Assembly (NCBI RefSeq): GCF_009664855.1
Contig: NZ_CP045928.1
Coordinates: forward strand, 5,691,497-5,755,496
Source: Flavobacterium sp. SLB02
Lineage (GTDB): Bacteria; Bacteroidota; Bacteroidia; Flavobacteriales; Flavobacteriaceae
Length of the DNA: 64,000 nucleotides
Direction: 5' to 3'
Numbering within the stretch: the first letter of the stretch is position 1; every line of letters begins with the position of its first letter. Of the stretch, positions 40,673 to 49,173 are shown in pieces. Below the pieces are notes generated by a model, which saw nothing but the letters and a program-made list of their open reading frames with translations, did no database searches and was not told where the DNA came from. Position numbers and translations under genes: made by a program.

Positions 40673-40680
40673 TACTTTTG
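40673..40680 (+). promoter_or_regulatory. -7 box upstream of tdk
   Basis: TACTTTTG at 40673-40680 fits TAnnTTTG, 92 bp before the tdk ATG. It is followed within 6 bp by a palindrome (40686-40708). Confidence 0.4.
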
Positions 40681-40685
40681 AAAAA

Positions 40686-40708
40686 GTGAAAAAACAGCTG
40701 TTTTTCAC
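40686..40708. promoter_or_regulatory. palindrome in the tdk leader
   Basis: GTGAAAAAACAGCTGTTTTTCAC is an almost perfect palindrome (one extra A). It lies just after the candidate -7 box, in the position of an operator or a 5' hairpin. Function is inference only. Confidence 0.4.
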
Positions 40709-40771
40709 GTCGATTTATTACCAGTACAAAGTAATAAAAACTATTCATTTTTAAAGGTAGAAAAATACAAA

Positions 40772-41362
40772 ATGTTTCTCGAAAATACAGTAAATCACAA
40801 AGAACAATTTGGTTGGATTGAAGTTATTTGTGGATCAATGTTTTCGGGTAAAACCGAGGAGTTAATCCGCAGATTAAAACGCGCCCAATTTGCCAAACAA
40901 AGAGTCGAAATTTTTAAACCCGCAATTGATACCCGCTATCATGACGAAATGGTAGTGTCTCATGATGCTAACGAAATTCGTTCTACTCCGGTTCCGGCTG
41001 CTGCCAATATTGCTATTTTAGCACAAGGTTGTGACGTTATCGGGATTGATGAAGCGCAGTTTTTTGATGATGAGATAGTTACAGTTTGTAATGATCTTGC
41101 CAATCAGGGAATTCGTGTGATAGTTGCAGGACTTGATATGGATTTTAAAGGAAATCCTTTTGGTCCAATGCCGGCACTTATGGCAACCGCCGAATATGTA
41201 ACTAAAGTTCATGCCGTTTGTACCAGAACGGGAAATCTGGCGAATTATAGTTTCAGAAAAACAGATAATGATAAGTTAGTAATGCTTGGTGAAACTGAAG
41301 AGTATGAGCCTTTAAGCCGCGCCGCTTATTATAATGCAATGAAAAAAAGCCAGGAAAAGTAA
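40772..41362 (+). CDS. tdk: thymidine kinase
   Basis: 196 aa. Walker A is GSMFSGKTEELIRRL, the Asp/Glu site is DVIGIDEAQFF, and DMDFKGNPFGPMPALMA plus CTRTGNLANYSFRK form the lasso/zinc region (Cys pair reduced). It phosphorylates thymidine in pyrimidine salvage. Transcribed in the direction opposite to the Glu-rich protein gene, with a palindrome in the leader. Confidence 0.95.
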   Translation: MFLENTVNHKEQFGWIEVICGSMFSGKTEELIRRLKRAQFAKQRVEIFKPAIDTRYHDEMVVSHDANEIRSTPVPAAANIAILAQGCDVIGIDEAQFFDDEIVTVCNDLANQGIRVIVAGLDMDFKGNPFGPMPALMATAEYVTKVHAVCTRTGNLANYSFRKTDNDKLVMLGETEEYEPLSRAAYYNAMKKSQEK

Positions 41363-41387
41363 TATTCAATTAAGTTTTAGTAAACGT

Positions 41388-41825
41388 ATGGAAGAAAAAC
41401 AAAGTAAAAGGAAGCAAAATATCCTACTATTAATTGGAATTGGAATCGCATTGGTGCTGGTTGCTTATTTTCAGTTTTATCTTTCTAAAAGTGTCAAGGA
41501 AGTTAATATCGAGGTGACAGAACTTATTGCAAAATATAATAAAAACTGCCCACTGACAATTCAGGAAGGCATTCGTTTAGACAGTGTGAGTTTGCCTGAG
41601 GAAAGAACTGTTCAGTATAATTTGACGTTGCTGAATGTAGAAAAAGAAAAAGCAGAAATCAATATCATACAGGAAGAGATCGAAAAAAGCTTAATAAGTA
41701 CCTCTAAAGCAAATCCGGGTCTTCAGGTTTTTAGAGACAATGATTATACTTTGATTTATAATTACTACGACAAAAAGAAAGTAGCTTTGTTTAAAATAAG
41801 AATATTACCTGATCAGTATAAATAA
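41388..41825 (+). CDS. hypothetical membrane-anchored protein
   Basis: 145 aa. It has an N-terminal Lys-rich cytoplasmic tail, a membrane helix (ILLLIGIGIALVLVAYFQFYL, residues about 11-31) and a periplasmic-side domain with NCPLTIQEGIRLDSVSLPEERTVQYNLTLL, helical segments and RNDYTLIYNYYDKKKVALFKI. Family not recognised. It is 25 bp after tdk and is closed by a terminator, so it probably shares the tdk transcript. Confidence 0.6.
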   Translation: MEEKQSKRKQNILLLIGIGIALVLVAYFQFYLSKSVKEVNIEVTELIAKYNKNCPLTIQEGIRLDSVSLPEERTVQYNLTLLNVEKEKAEINIIQEEIEKSLISTSKANPGLQVFRDNDYTLIYNYYDKKKVALFKIRILPDQYK

Positions 41826-41845
41826 CCTGATGTTTGAATATAAAG

Positions 41846-41884
41846 AAAACCCAACAGATTTTGAATTTGTTGGGTTTTGTTTTG
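41846..41884 (+). terminator. terminator with embedded promoter element
   Basis: AAAACCCAACA (41846-41856) pairs with TGTTGGGTTTT (41868-41878), 11 bp, followed by TGTTTTG. The TTG at 41877-41879 in its tail is also the -33 element of the antitoxin promoter (20-bp spacing to TATATTTG at 41900). Confidence 0.75.
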
Positions 41885-41907
41885 TACGGACAAAATTATT
41901 ATATTTG
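41877..41907 (+). promoter_or_regulatory. promoter of the DUF6364/PIN module
   Basis: TTG at 41877-41879, 20-bp spacer, TATATTTG at 41900-41907, then a leader of 21 nt to the ATG. It fits the Bacteroidetes promoter consensus well. Confidence 0.65.
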
Positions 41908-41928
41908 TACGTATTAAATTATGAAGTC

Positions 41929-42189
41929 ATGGATGCGAAATTAACATTGAAATTAGATAAAAGTGTAATTGAAAAGGCTAAAATTTACGTGGCTGAACAT
42001 AATCATAGTTTATCACTTTTAGTTGAAAATTATCTAAAAGCAATTACTGAAACTGAAAAAAAAGAAAATGCAAAAGAGATTGAAATAAGTTCTTTTGTAA
42101 AAAGTCTAACATTAGGTAAAGTGCAGATTCCAGTGGATTTTGACTATAAAAAAGAGCGTCAGGATTATTTGTCTCAAAAATATAAGTAA
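41929..42189 (+). CDS. DUF6364 family antitoxin
   Basis: 86 aa from ATG 41929; the open frame extends upstream but the promoter and start context argue for this Met. MDAKLTLKLDKSVIEKAKIYVAEHNHSLSLLVENYL is the ribbon-helix-helix-like N-terminus of the DUF6364 group, which pairs with PIN toxins in Bacteroidetes. The C-terminus DFDYKKERQDYLSQKYK is the likely toxin-binding tail. Stop and PIN start are 1 bp apart, so the two are translationally linked. It should repress its own promoter. Confidence 0.82.
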   Translation: MDAKLTLKLDKSVIEKAKIYVAEHNHSLSLLVENYLKAITETEKKENAKEIEISSFVKSLTLGKVQIPVDFDYKKERQDYLSQKYK

Positions 42190-42190
42190 T

Positions 42191-42598
42191 ATGAATTTAT
42201 TTTTAGATACAAATGTTTTAATCGATTTGATTGATAGAAGAGAACCTTTTTATAATGATATTGCTATAATTGCTTCAAGGGCTGAGAATAAAGAATTTAA
42301 ATTATCAGCTTCTTCTTTGTCTTTTGTGAATGCAGTTTATGTGGTTTCCAGGAATGTTGAAGAGAAATTGGTTTTAGACGCTTTAAAAAAGTTTAGAATT
42401 ATATGTGAAGTTTCTAACATTGACGAAATTGTAATTGACAAAAGTTTAATTTCAAACTTTAATGATTTCGAAGGTGCAGTTCAATATTTTAGTGCTTTAC
42501 ATCATAAATCTGAGATTATACTAACCCGGAATAAAAAAGATTTTAAAAACTCGGAAATTCCAATAATGACTCCTTCTGAATTTCTTGCTTCTTTATAA
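42191..42598 (+). CDS. PIN domain toxin, possibly inactive
   Basis: 135 aa from ATG 42191. PIN-fold RNase of the VapC type. The first acidic site is Asp6 in LFLDTNVLIDLI, and the last is Asp117 in LTRNKKDF. The middle motif usually DFEDAIQ reads DFEGAVQ, so the Asp at position 95 that helps hold the catalytic metal is Gly. If typical residues are needed, RNase activity is reduced or lost. The antitoxin is directly upstream. A long terminator follows. Confidence 0.82.
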   Translation: MNLFLDTNVLIDLIDRREPFYNDIAIIASRAENKEFKLSASSLSFVNAVYVVSRNVEEKLVLDALKKFRIICEVSNIDEIVIDKSLISNFNDFEGAVQYFSALHHKSEIILTRNKKDFKNSEIPIMTPSEFLASL

Positions 42599-42643
42599 AA
42601 CAACAGACCCGACAAATTTGAAATCTGTCGGGTCTGTTGTTTT
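42597..42643. terminator. bidirectional terminator between PIN toxin and rpoN
   Basis: AAAACAACAGACCCGACA (42597-42614) pairs with the complement at 42626-42643, an 18-bp perfect stem with an 11-nt loop. A and T tracts serve both strands (toxin on plus, rpoN on minus). Confidence 0.9.
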
Positions 42644-42657
42644 ATGGAGCTTTGATT

Positions 42658-44118
42658 TTAAATCTTCTTTCTCATTCTTGCTACCGGAATATCCAGCTGT
42701 TCACGGTATTTTGCGATAGTTCTTCTGGCAATCGGATAACCTTTTTCTTTTAGAATTTCTGCCAGTTGATCGTCTGGTAAAGGTTTCTTTTTGTCTTCTT
42801 CTTCAATCGTATTTTTAAGAATCTTTTTGATTTCTAAAGTCGAAACATCTTCACCCTGATCGTTTTTCATCGCTTCAGAGAAAAACTCCTTGATTAATTT
42901 TGTTCCGTATGGCGTTTCAACATATTTACTGTTGGCTACCCGCGAAATCGTCGAAATATCCAAACCAACCATATCTGCAATGTCTTTTAAGATCATTGGT
43001 TTTAGCTTGGTTTCGTCGCCATCTAAGAAATATTCTTCCTGATAATGCATAATCGCATTCATGGTCACAAATAGCGTTTCCTGACGTTGCCTGATCGCAT
43101 CGATAAACCATTTAGCCGAATCCAGTTTTTGTTTGATAAACTGAACCGCATCTTTTTGAGCTGATGATTTATCACGAGAATCTTTATATGTCTGCATCAT
43201 TTCCTGATAATCCTTAGAAACGTGCAGGGAAGGAGCATTTCTTCCGTTTAAAGTCAGTTCCAGTTCGCCGTCAACAATTCTAATCGCGAAATCAGGGACT
43301 ACATTTTCCGTTACTTTATTGTTTCCGGTGTAAGATCCTCCTGGTTTCGGGTTTAATCTTTCGATCTCGTGAATCGCTTTTTTTAGCTGTTCATTCGAAA
43401 CACCATATTTTTGAAGCAGTTTGTCATAATGTTTTTTGGTAAAAGCATCAAACTGATTTTCGATAATATCAATTGCTAAATCAACATATTCAGTCGGGGT
43501 TTTATGCTTCAATTGTAATAACAAACATTCCTGCAAATCACGCGCTCCAACCCCTGAAGGTTCCAGTTCGTGAATCACCTGAAGCATTTTCTCGACCATT
43601 TTCTCATCTGTATAAATACCCTGAGTAAAAGCCATATCGTCAACTATATCCGGAACGCTTCTGCGGATATAACCCATATCGTCAATACTTCCAACAAGGA
43701 ATTCCGCTATTTCGCGTTCTTCATCATTCAAGATAAAAGTATTCAACTGATTGATCAAATCCTGATGAAAACTAATTGGTGAAGCAAAAGGAGTTTCTCT
43801 TTCTTCATCTTCACTATAATTATTCACCTGAGTTTTATAATCCGGAGTATCGTCGTCGCTTAAATATTCGTCGATATTGATGTCATCTGCTTCGATTCTG
43901 TCAGATTCTGCATCATCATAATCGTCGTATTCTTCATTTGCGAATTCATCCGCTTCGTATTCATCTTCTTTTCCTGCTTCAAGGGCTGGATTTTCGTTCA
44001 TTTCTTCTAATAAACGTTGCTCAAAAGCTTGCGTAGGCAATTGAATTAACTTCATCAGCTGAATTTGCTGTGGAGATAATTTTTGGGATAATTTTAAATT
44101 TAAAAATTGCTTTAGCAT
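42658..44118 (-). CDS. rpoN: RNA polymerase sigma-54 factor
   Basis: 486 aa. Region I (1-50; MLKQFLNLKLSQKLSPQQIQLMKLIQ) is Gln/Leu-rich and contacts the activator. An acidic region II follows (about 50-110; EYEADEFANEEYDDYDD). Then come the core-binding domain and a C-terminal HTH plus RpoN box ARRTIAKYREQLDIP. It directs core RNA polymerase to -24/-12 promoters and needs an NtrC-type activator such as the one at 11007-12356. Single-gene unit with the terminator described above. Confidence 0.95.
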   Translation of the reverse strand: MLKQFLNLKLSQKLSPQQIQLMKLIQLPTQAFEQRLLEEMNENPALEAGKEDEYEADEFANEEYDDYDDAESDRIEADDINIDEYLSDDDTPDYKTQVNNYSEDEERETPFASPISFHQDLINQLNTFILNDEEREIAEFLVGSIDDMGYIRRSVPDIVDDMAFTQGIYTDEKMVEKMLQVIHELEPSGVGARDLQECLLLQLKHKTPTEYVDLAIDIIENQFDAFTKKHYDKLLQKYGVSNEQLKKAIHEIERLNPKPGGSYTGNNKVTENVVPDFAIRIVDGELELTLNGRNAPSLHVSKDYQEMMQTYKDSRDKSSAQKDAVQFIKQKLDSAKWFIDAIRQRQETLFVTMNAIMHYQEEYFLDGDETKLKPMILKDIADMVGLDISTISRVANSKYVETPYGTKLIKEFFSEAMKNDQGEDVSTLEIKKILKNTIEEEDKKKPLPDDQLAEILKEKGYPIARRTIAKYREQLDIPVARMRKKI

Positions 44119-44256
44119 ATTTTGGGTTAAGAGTTATGAGTTAAGAGTTATAAGTTGCGTGACCTATAACTTATAATTCATAACGTTTTTATTTTTAAAA
44201 TGATTATGAGTTAAGGTTTAACGGTTAACTCATAACAAATAACTTATAACTTTCTA
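44119..44256. repeat. ATGAGTTAAGAGTTATAAG word repeats
   Basis: The gap between rpoN and asnS consists of alternating GTTATGAGTTAAGAGTTATAAG and ATAACTTATAATTCATAAC words in both orientations, so it can fold on itself. Related words are at 30240-30280. Confidence 0.65.
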
Positions 44257-45702
44257 CTAAAATTCCGCACTTCCAGGAGTTCTAGGGAAAGGAATTACGT
44301 CTCTAATGTTTGTCATTCCGGTTACAAACAATACTAAACGCTCAAATCCTAAACCGAAACCTGCGTGAGTTGCTGATCCAAATCTTCTGGTGTCTAAATA
44401 CCAGTATAATTCTTCTTCGTCGATTTCCAGAGCTTTCATTTTTTCGATTAGAACATCGTAACGCTCTTCTCTTTCAGAACCACCAACGATTTCTCCAATT
44501 CCAGGGAAAAGGATATCCATTGCACGAACCGTTTCTCTTCCAGGTTCAGTGTTGTCATTCAAACGCATGTAAAACGCTTTAATATTTGCCGGGTAATCAA
44601 ACAAGATTACCGGACATTTAAAGTGTTTCTCTACCAAATAACGCTCATGTTCTGATTGTAAATCAGCACCCCATTCGTTGATGATATATTGAAATTTTTT
44701 CTTTTTATTTGGAGTTGAATCTCTCAAAATGTCAATTGCTTCTGTATAAGAAACACGTTTGAAGTTGTTCTCCAAAACGAAGTTTAATTTCTCTAACAAA
44801 GCCATTTCGCTTCTTTCAGCCTGCGGTTTTGATTTTTCTTCTTCCAAAAGTCTTCCTTCCAGAAATTTCAAATCATCTTTACAATTGTCTAAAGCATATT
44901 TGATTACATACTGAATAAAATCTTCAGCCAAATCCATGTTGTCATCAAGATTGTTGAAAGCAACTTCCGGCTCAATCATCCAGAATTCTGCAAGGTGACG
45001 GGAAGTGTTTGAATTCTCTGCTCTAAAAGTTGGTCCAAAAGTATAAATCTGCCCCAAAGCCATTGCAAAAGTCTCCCCTTCTAATTGTCCTGAAACCGTT
45101 AAGTTCGTATGTTTTCCGAAGAAATCTTTTTTGAAATCAATTTCTCCTTCTTCCGTTTTTGGTAAATTATCCAATGGCAACGAAGTTACCTGAAACATTT
45201 CCCCAGCACCTTCAGCATCGGCTCCGGTGATAATTGGCGTATTTACATACACAAAACCTTTTTGTTGAAAATAGCTGTGAACCGCAAACGATAAGACCGA
45301 ACGCACACGCATAATTGCTCCAAAAGCATTTGTGCGAACACGTAAATGTGCATTTTCACGCAAAAATTCAAGAGAGTGTTTTTTAGGCTGCATTGGGAAT
45401 TTCTCCGCGTCAGAATCTCCTAAAATCTCTAATTTGTTTACCTGAATCTCGTATTTCTGACCAGCACCTTTACTCTCTACCAAAGTTCCTGTTACAGAAA
45501 CCGCAGCTCCTGTAGTTACTCTTTTCAAAGTTTCTTCCGGTGTATTTTCAAAATCAACAACACATTGTATATTATTAATGGTAGAGCCGTCATTAAGAGC
45601 GATGAACTGATTATTTCTAAAAGTTCTCACCCATCCTTTTGCATTAACCTCCTGAAGCGTCGTCGTACTGTTTAATAAGTCTTTAACTTTTGTGTGTTTC
45701 AT
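44257..45702 (-). CDS. asnS: asparaginyl-tRNA synthetase
   Basis: 481 aa, normal size. An N-terminal OB-fold for anticodon binding (KGWVRTFRNNQFIALNDGS) is followed by the class II core: motif 1 near HSYFQQKGFVYVNTPIITG, motif 2 FRAENSNTSRHLAEFWMIEPE and motif 3 ATHAGFGLGFERLVLF. GSEREERYDVL is typical of AsnRS. It charges tRNA-Asn with asparagine. A -7 box is present upstream on the minus strand. Confidence 0.96.
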   Translation of the reverse strand: MKHTKVKDLLNSTTTLQEVNAKGWVRTFRNNQFIALNDGSTINNIQCVVDFENTPEETLKRVTTGAAVSVTGTLVESKGAGQKYEIQVNKLEILGDSDAEKFPMQPKKHSLEFLRENAHLRVRTNAFGAIMRVRSVLSFAVHSYFQQKGFVYVNTPIITGADAEGAGEMFQVTSLPLDNLPKTEEGEIDFKKDFFGKHTNLTVSGQLEGETFAMALGQIYTFGPTFRAENSNTSRHLAEFWMIEPEVAFNNLDDNMDLAEDFIQYVIKYALDNCKDDLKFLEGRLLEEEKSKPQAERSEMALLEKLNFVLENNFKRVSYTEAIDILRDSTPNKKKKFQYIINEWGADLQSEHERYLVEKHFKCPVILFDYPANIKAFYMRLNDNTEPGRETVRAMDILFPGIGEIVGGSEREERYDVLIEKMKALEIDEEELYWYLDTRRFGSATHAGFGLGFERLVLFVTGMTNIRDVIPFPRTPGSAEF

Positions 45703-45769
45703 TTTAATTTTAGATTTTAGATTGCTGATTTTAGATTAAAATAAAATCAGTGTTTTTTATATCGAATTG

Positions 45770-45777
45770 CAAATATA
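45770..45777 (-). promoter_or_regulatory. -7 box upstream of asnS
   Basis: The minus strand reads TATATTTG over 45777-45770, fitting TAnnTTTG, about 70 bp before the asnS start. A TTTTAGATT repeat tract lies between it and the start. Confidence 0.45.
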
Positions 45778-45800
45778 AACGATAATAATTAATTTTTGAA

Positions 45801-45906
45801 GCTGTTTCCGGCTATCCGCTATATCTTTTTAGGTAGATTGTTTAAGGTAAACAAAATATTTGCGTTTGCCTAAAAAAGATACCGCTGCTATCAGGGCTAG
45901 GGTTTT
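45801..45906 (-). repeat. flavobacterial hairpin repeat, copy D
   Basis: Read on the minus strand: AGCCCTGATAGCAGCGGTATC, TTTTTTAGGCAAACGCAAAT, TACCTAAAAAGATATAGCGG, ATAGCCGGAAACAGC. The arms TTTTTAGG/CCTAAAAA close a stem whose loop differs from copies A-C. The outer boxes (AGCCCTGAT, GATATAGCGGA, AGCCGGAA) match the other copies in inverse orientation. Confidence 0.7.
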
Positions 45907-45930
45907 AGTTTTTATAAGGCATTTTTGTCA

Positions 45931-46008
45931 TTGCGAGGAACGAAGCAATCTCACTAAAATAAGGCGCAAAGTTTGATTTATCAAATGAGATTGCTTCGTT
46001 CCTCGCAA
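45931..46008. repeat. 23-bp inverted repeat with nested stem
   Basis: Positions 45931-45953 (TTGCGAGGAACGAAGCAATC plus TCA) and 45986-46008 are perfect reverse complements. Between them TTTGAT (45972-45977) and ATCAAA (45980-45985) make an inner stem. The sequence is a widely seen Bacteroidetes intergenic repeat type. Confidence 0.85.
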
Positions 46009-46028
46009 AGACTAAGTTTGTGTGTAAT

Positions 46029-46065
46029 AAAGCTTTGTCAAAGTTCAAAACTTTGACAAAGCTTT
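46029..46065. repeat. AAAGCTTTGTCAAAGT inverted repeat
   Basis: A perfect 16-bp inverted repeat, arms 46029-46044 and 46050-46065, with a 5-nt loop. It sits beyond the 3' end of the minus-strand RND gene (46115) and can act as its terminator. Its half TTTGTCAAAGTT recurs at about 53572. Confidence 0.75.
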
Positions 46066-46114
46066 AAATTGTTAATTCGTGCTAATTTGTGAAATTCGTG
46101 GCGAAAAAAAAAAT

Positions 46115-48481
46115 TTACCCCTCCAAATTCTCCAAATCCTCTTTCTTAGCTTTCTTTTTCTCAAAAGTCAAAACCAAAGCCGGTAAAACCAATAAATTCG
46201 CGAACATCGCAAACGCCAATGTACAAGAGATTAATCCACCAAGCGCAATTGTTCCGCTAAAGCTTGAAAGCGTGAAAGTAGCAAAACCTAAAATCAAAAC
46301 TACCGAAGTATAAAAAGTACTGATTCCCGTTTCTCTTAAAGCACTGAAAACAGATTTTTTAACCTTTCCGTTGCTCTGAATTAAATCATGTTTGTATTTC
46401 GCCATAAACTGAATCGCATTATCTACTGAAATACCAAATGCAATACTAAATACCAAAATAGTTGAAGGTTTTAACGGAATCCCAAAATAACCCATTAATC
46501 CGGAAGTAATGCAAAGCGGTAAAATATTTGTAATTACAGATGCCATTACCATTTTGAAAGATCTGAACAAGTACAACATTAATCCTGCAATTACCAAAAT
46601 CGCAAAAATCAATGACTCGATTAAGTTGTCTACAAGATAAGAAGTTCCTTTCTGGAACACCAATGCTTTTCCTGTCAAAGTCACTTCGTAACGATCAGCA
46701 GGGAAAATTTCAGCAATTTTAGAGCGTAATTTTTTCTCTACTCTTGCCATTTCCTGCGTTCCGATATCTTTCATGAAAGTCGTGATTCGGGCATATTGTC
46801 CAGTCGAATCTACGTACGATTTCATTAAATTGTCTTTACTGTTTTTTGTTGCATTCTTTGCATACGACAAAATAAAAGTCTGTTCCTGCGAAGTGGGCAA
46901 TTGATAATATTCCGGGTTTCCGTTATAGAAAGCCTGTTTCGAATATTTAACCAAATTTACTACAGAAACCGGTTTCGATAATTCAGGAAGTTCAGCAATC
47001 GTGTTTTGCAATTCATCCATTTTTTTCATCGTCGATAATTTCATAACACCTTTTTTGTGTTTGGTGTTAATCATTATTTCAAGAGGCATAACGCCGTTGA
47101 ATTCTTTTTCGTAAAATAAAATGTCTTTATAAAATGAAGCGCTTTTTGGCATTTCACCAATCAAACTTCCTGAAACTTTCATTTGCGAAACCCCAATTAC
47201 ACTAAAAACCAAAAGTAAACCGTAAATCGTATAAATCACTTTTCGCTTGTTTTTTACCACATTTTCAACAAAATTCAATAAAGTCGAAATGTAAGTTTTG
47301 TTCAAATGGTATAAGTGTCTTTCTCCCGGAATCGACATAAAACTGTATACAATTGGTACAATTAAAAGCGTGAGTAAATAAACCGAAATCACATTTATTG
47401 AAGTCACCAATCCAAATTCAAAAAGCAAATCATTACCCGTAATCATGAACGTTGCAAAACCTATTGCCGTCGTTAAATTAGTCATTAAAGTCGAAACTCC
47501 AATTTTAGATATAATACGCTGCAAAGCTTTTGCCTGATTGTTATGCAGTTTTATTTCCTGCTGATATTTATTGATCAGGAAAATACAATTCGTGATTCCG
47601 ATAACGATAATTAATGGCGGAATAATAGCCGTTAGAATCGTGATTTTATAATGAAATAATCCAAGTGTTCCAAAAGACCAGATTACACCAATGATTAAAA
47701 TACAAATAGAAATAAAAGTAGCTCTGAACGAACGGAAAAAGAAAAAGAAAATCAACGAAACCGTAAATAAAGCCGCGCCAATAAAAAGCCCAATTTCACC
47801 TTTCATATTATCAGCATTGATCGTTCTGATGTACGGCATTCCGGAAACTTTTAAATCAACTCCTGTTGTTTTTTCGAATTTATCGATTTTCGGAACTAGG
47901 TTTTCAAGAATAAATGTCTTTCTTTCCGGTGTATTTACAAGTGCTTTATTGATGTAAATCGCTGAACGAATACTGCCGCTTTGTTTGTTAAACAATAATC
48001 CTTCGTAAAAAGGCAAATTGTGAAACAAATCATATTGAATCTTCTTTAAGTATTCAGGATCAAGCGCTTTCTTTTGGTCGATAAACGGAGTCAGAACAAA
48101 TTTTTCGTTTACTGTATCTTTTTCCAGTTTCTTTAAATCATTCAAAGAAACAACCAAATCTACTTCTTTAGAATTTTTTAAACCTGTCATTAATTCATTC
48201 CAGGCTGCATAATTTTTAGGCGTAAAAAATTTCGGATCCTGAAACCCAATTACTACTAAATTTCCTTCTTCACCAAATTTATCAAGAAACTGTTGGTATT
48301 GTTTATTTACGATATGATCTTTGGGAAGCAAGTTCGCTTCGGTATACGTCATAGAAAGGTTTTTCCATTGATAACCAAGGAAAATCGTTAAAGCAGATAG
48401 GATTACTAGTATTATAATTCGGTTCTTAAGTATGATTCGGGCTAGTTTTTCCCAGAATCCAACTTGTACAGCGTTTTTCAT
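46115..48481 (-). CDS. RND superfamily (MMPL/SSD-type) exporter
   Basis: 788 aa. Two copies of the RND half: a first helix near 22-42, periplasmic loop (45-220), five helices (about 225-400), a second helix near 420, periplasmic loop (about 440-620), then five C-terminal helices. Motifs are AIIPPLIIVIGITNCIFLINKY and LVFSIAFGISVDNAIQFMAKYK, with GISVDNA the conserved signature. It transports hydrophobic molecules (lipids, sterol-like or hopanoid compounds in relatives); the substrate is unknown here. No adaptor or outer-membrane channel gene is next to it. Confidence 0.85.
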   Translation of the reverse strand: MKNAVQVGFWEKLARIILKNRIIILVILSALTIFLGYQWKNLSMTYTEANLLPKDHIVNKQYQQFLDKFGEEGNLVVIGFQDPKFFTPKNYAAWNELMTGLKNSKEVDLVVSLNDLKKLEKDTVNEKFVLTPFIDQKKALDPEYLKKIQYDLFHNLPFYEGLLFNKQSGSIRSAIYINKALVNTPERKTFILENLVPKIDKFEKTTGVDLKVSGMPYIRTINADNMKGEIGLFIGAALFTVSLIFFFFFRSFRATFISICILIIGVIWSFGTLGLFHYKITILTAIIPPLIIVIGITNCIFLINKYQQEIKLHNNQAKALQRIISKIGVSTLMTNLTTAIGFATFMITGNDLLFEFGLVTSINVISVYLLTLLIVPIVYSFMSIPGERHLYHLNKTYISTLLNFVENVVKNKRKVIYTIYGLLLVFSVIGVSQMKVSGSLIGEMPKSASFYKDILFYEKEFNGVMPLEIMINTKHKKGVMKLSTMKKMDELQNTIAELPELSKPVSVVNLVKYSKQAFYNGNPEYYQLPTSQEQTFILSYAKNATKNSKDNLMKSYVDSTGQYARITTFMKDIGTQEMARVEKKLRSKIAEIFPADRYEVTLTGKALVFQKGTSYLVDNLIESLIFAILVIAGLMLYLFRSFKMVMASVITNILPLCITSGLMGYFGIPLKPSTILVFSIAFGISVDNAIQFMAKYKHDLIQSNGKVKKSVFSALRETGISTFYTSVVLILGFATFTLSSFSGTIALGGLISCTLAFAMFANLLVLPALVLTFEKKKAKKEDLENLEG

Positions 48482-48500
48482 AAATTCTTTAAAATGGATG

Positions 48501-48508
48501 CAAATGTA
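48501..48508 (-). promoter_or_regulatory. -7 box upstream of the RND gene
   Basis: The minus strand reads TACATTTG at 48508-48501, 20 bp before the start codon at 48481. It fits TAnnTTTG; no -33 TTG is evident. Confidence 0.4.
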
Positions 48509-48660
48509 GTGAAAAGTGCTCTAAATCATAAATAATCGATTGTATTTTACTTAATGTTAACACAAATTGAACAGTTGTTGTTTGTGATATATTTCTCTCT
48601 TTTTGTGTTTTAATGATCAGCTTTTCTCATATTTGTACGTAATTTAAAAACGAGACAAAA

Positions 48661-48990
48661 ATGAATTGGATTTTATTAATTATAGCAGGACTTTTTGAAG
48701 TAGGATTTGCTTCTTGTTTAGGCAAAGCCAAAGAAACCACCGGAATGATCTCTACTTATTGGATGGTTGGCTTTTTTATCTGTCTTTCGATCAGTATGTT
48801 ATTGTTGTATAAAGCCACGCAAGTTTTACCAATAGGAACCGCCTATGCCGTTTGGACAGGAATTGGCGCCGTTGGAACTGTTTTAGTTGGGATTTTGGTT
48901 TTTAAAGAACCGGCGACTTTCTGGAGAATATTTTTTCTGTCCACTTTAATTGCTTCGATTATAGGGTTGAAGTTTGTTTCCAGTCATTAA
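48661..48990 (+). CDS. SMR family transporter (SugE/Gdx-like)
   Basis: 109 aa, four membrane helices. The central Glu is in the first helix (LLIIAGLFEVGFASCLGKA), with W and G residues as in SugE/Gdx proteins rather than EmrE. YAVWTGIGAVGTVLVG is the family signature. SugE/Gdx members exchange guanidinium for protons. I looked for a guanidine-I type leader in the 180 bp upstream and saw none, so the substrate is uncertain. Confidence 0.85.
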   Translation: MNWILLIIAGLFEVGFASCLGKAKETTGMISTYWMVGFFICLSISMLLLYKATQVLPIGTAYAVWTGIGAVGTVLVGILVFKEPATFWRIFFLSTLIASIIGLKFVSSH

Positions 48991-49002
48991 GAAATATTGG
49001 CC

Positions 49003-49153
49003 CGCGGGTTTTACGGATTGAACAGGTTTACGCGGATTTTTTTTAGCGGTGTGTTTAAAAAGTATGCGACAGATTGCACAGATTTTCACAGATTAAATTT
49101 TTGTCAATTAGTAGAAAAAAATCTTTTTAATCATTTTAATCTGTGGCAAAAAA
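49003..49153. repeat. CGGATT / ACAGATT word repeats
   Basis: About 150 bp with CCCGCGGGTTTTACGGATTG, AACAGGTTTACGCGGATTTT, GCGACAGATTGCACAGATTT and, in reverse, TTTAATCTGTGGC. The two halves face each other and could fold. Related words lie at 53620-53675. Confidence 0.5.
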
Positions 49154-49173
49154 AAATAACATTTATATAAATT

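Noticed and set aside
48482..48660. Guanidine riboswitch before the SMR gene
   Set aside because: No conserved guanidine-I sequence or matching stems seen.
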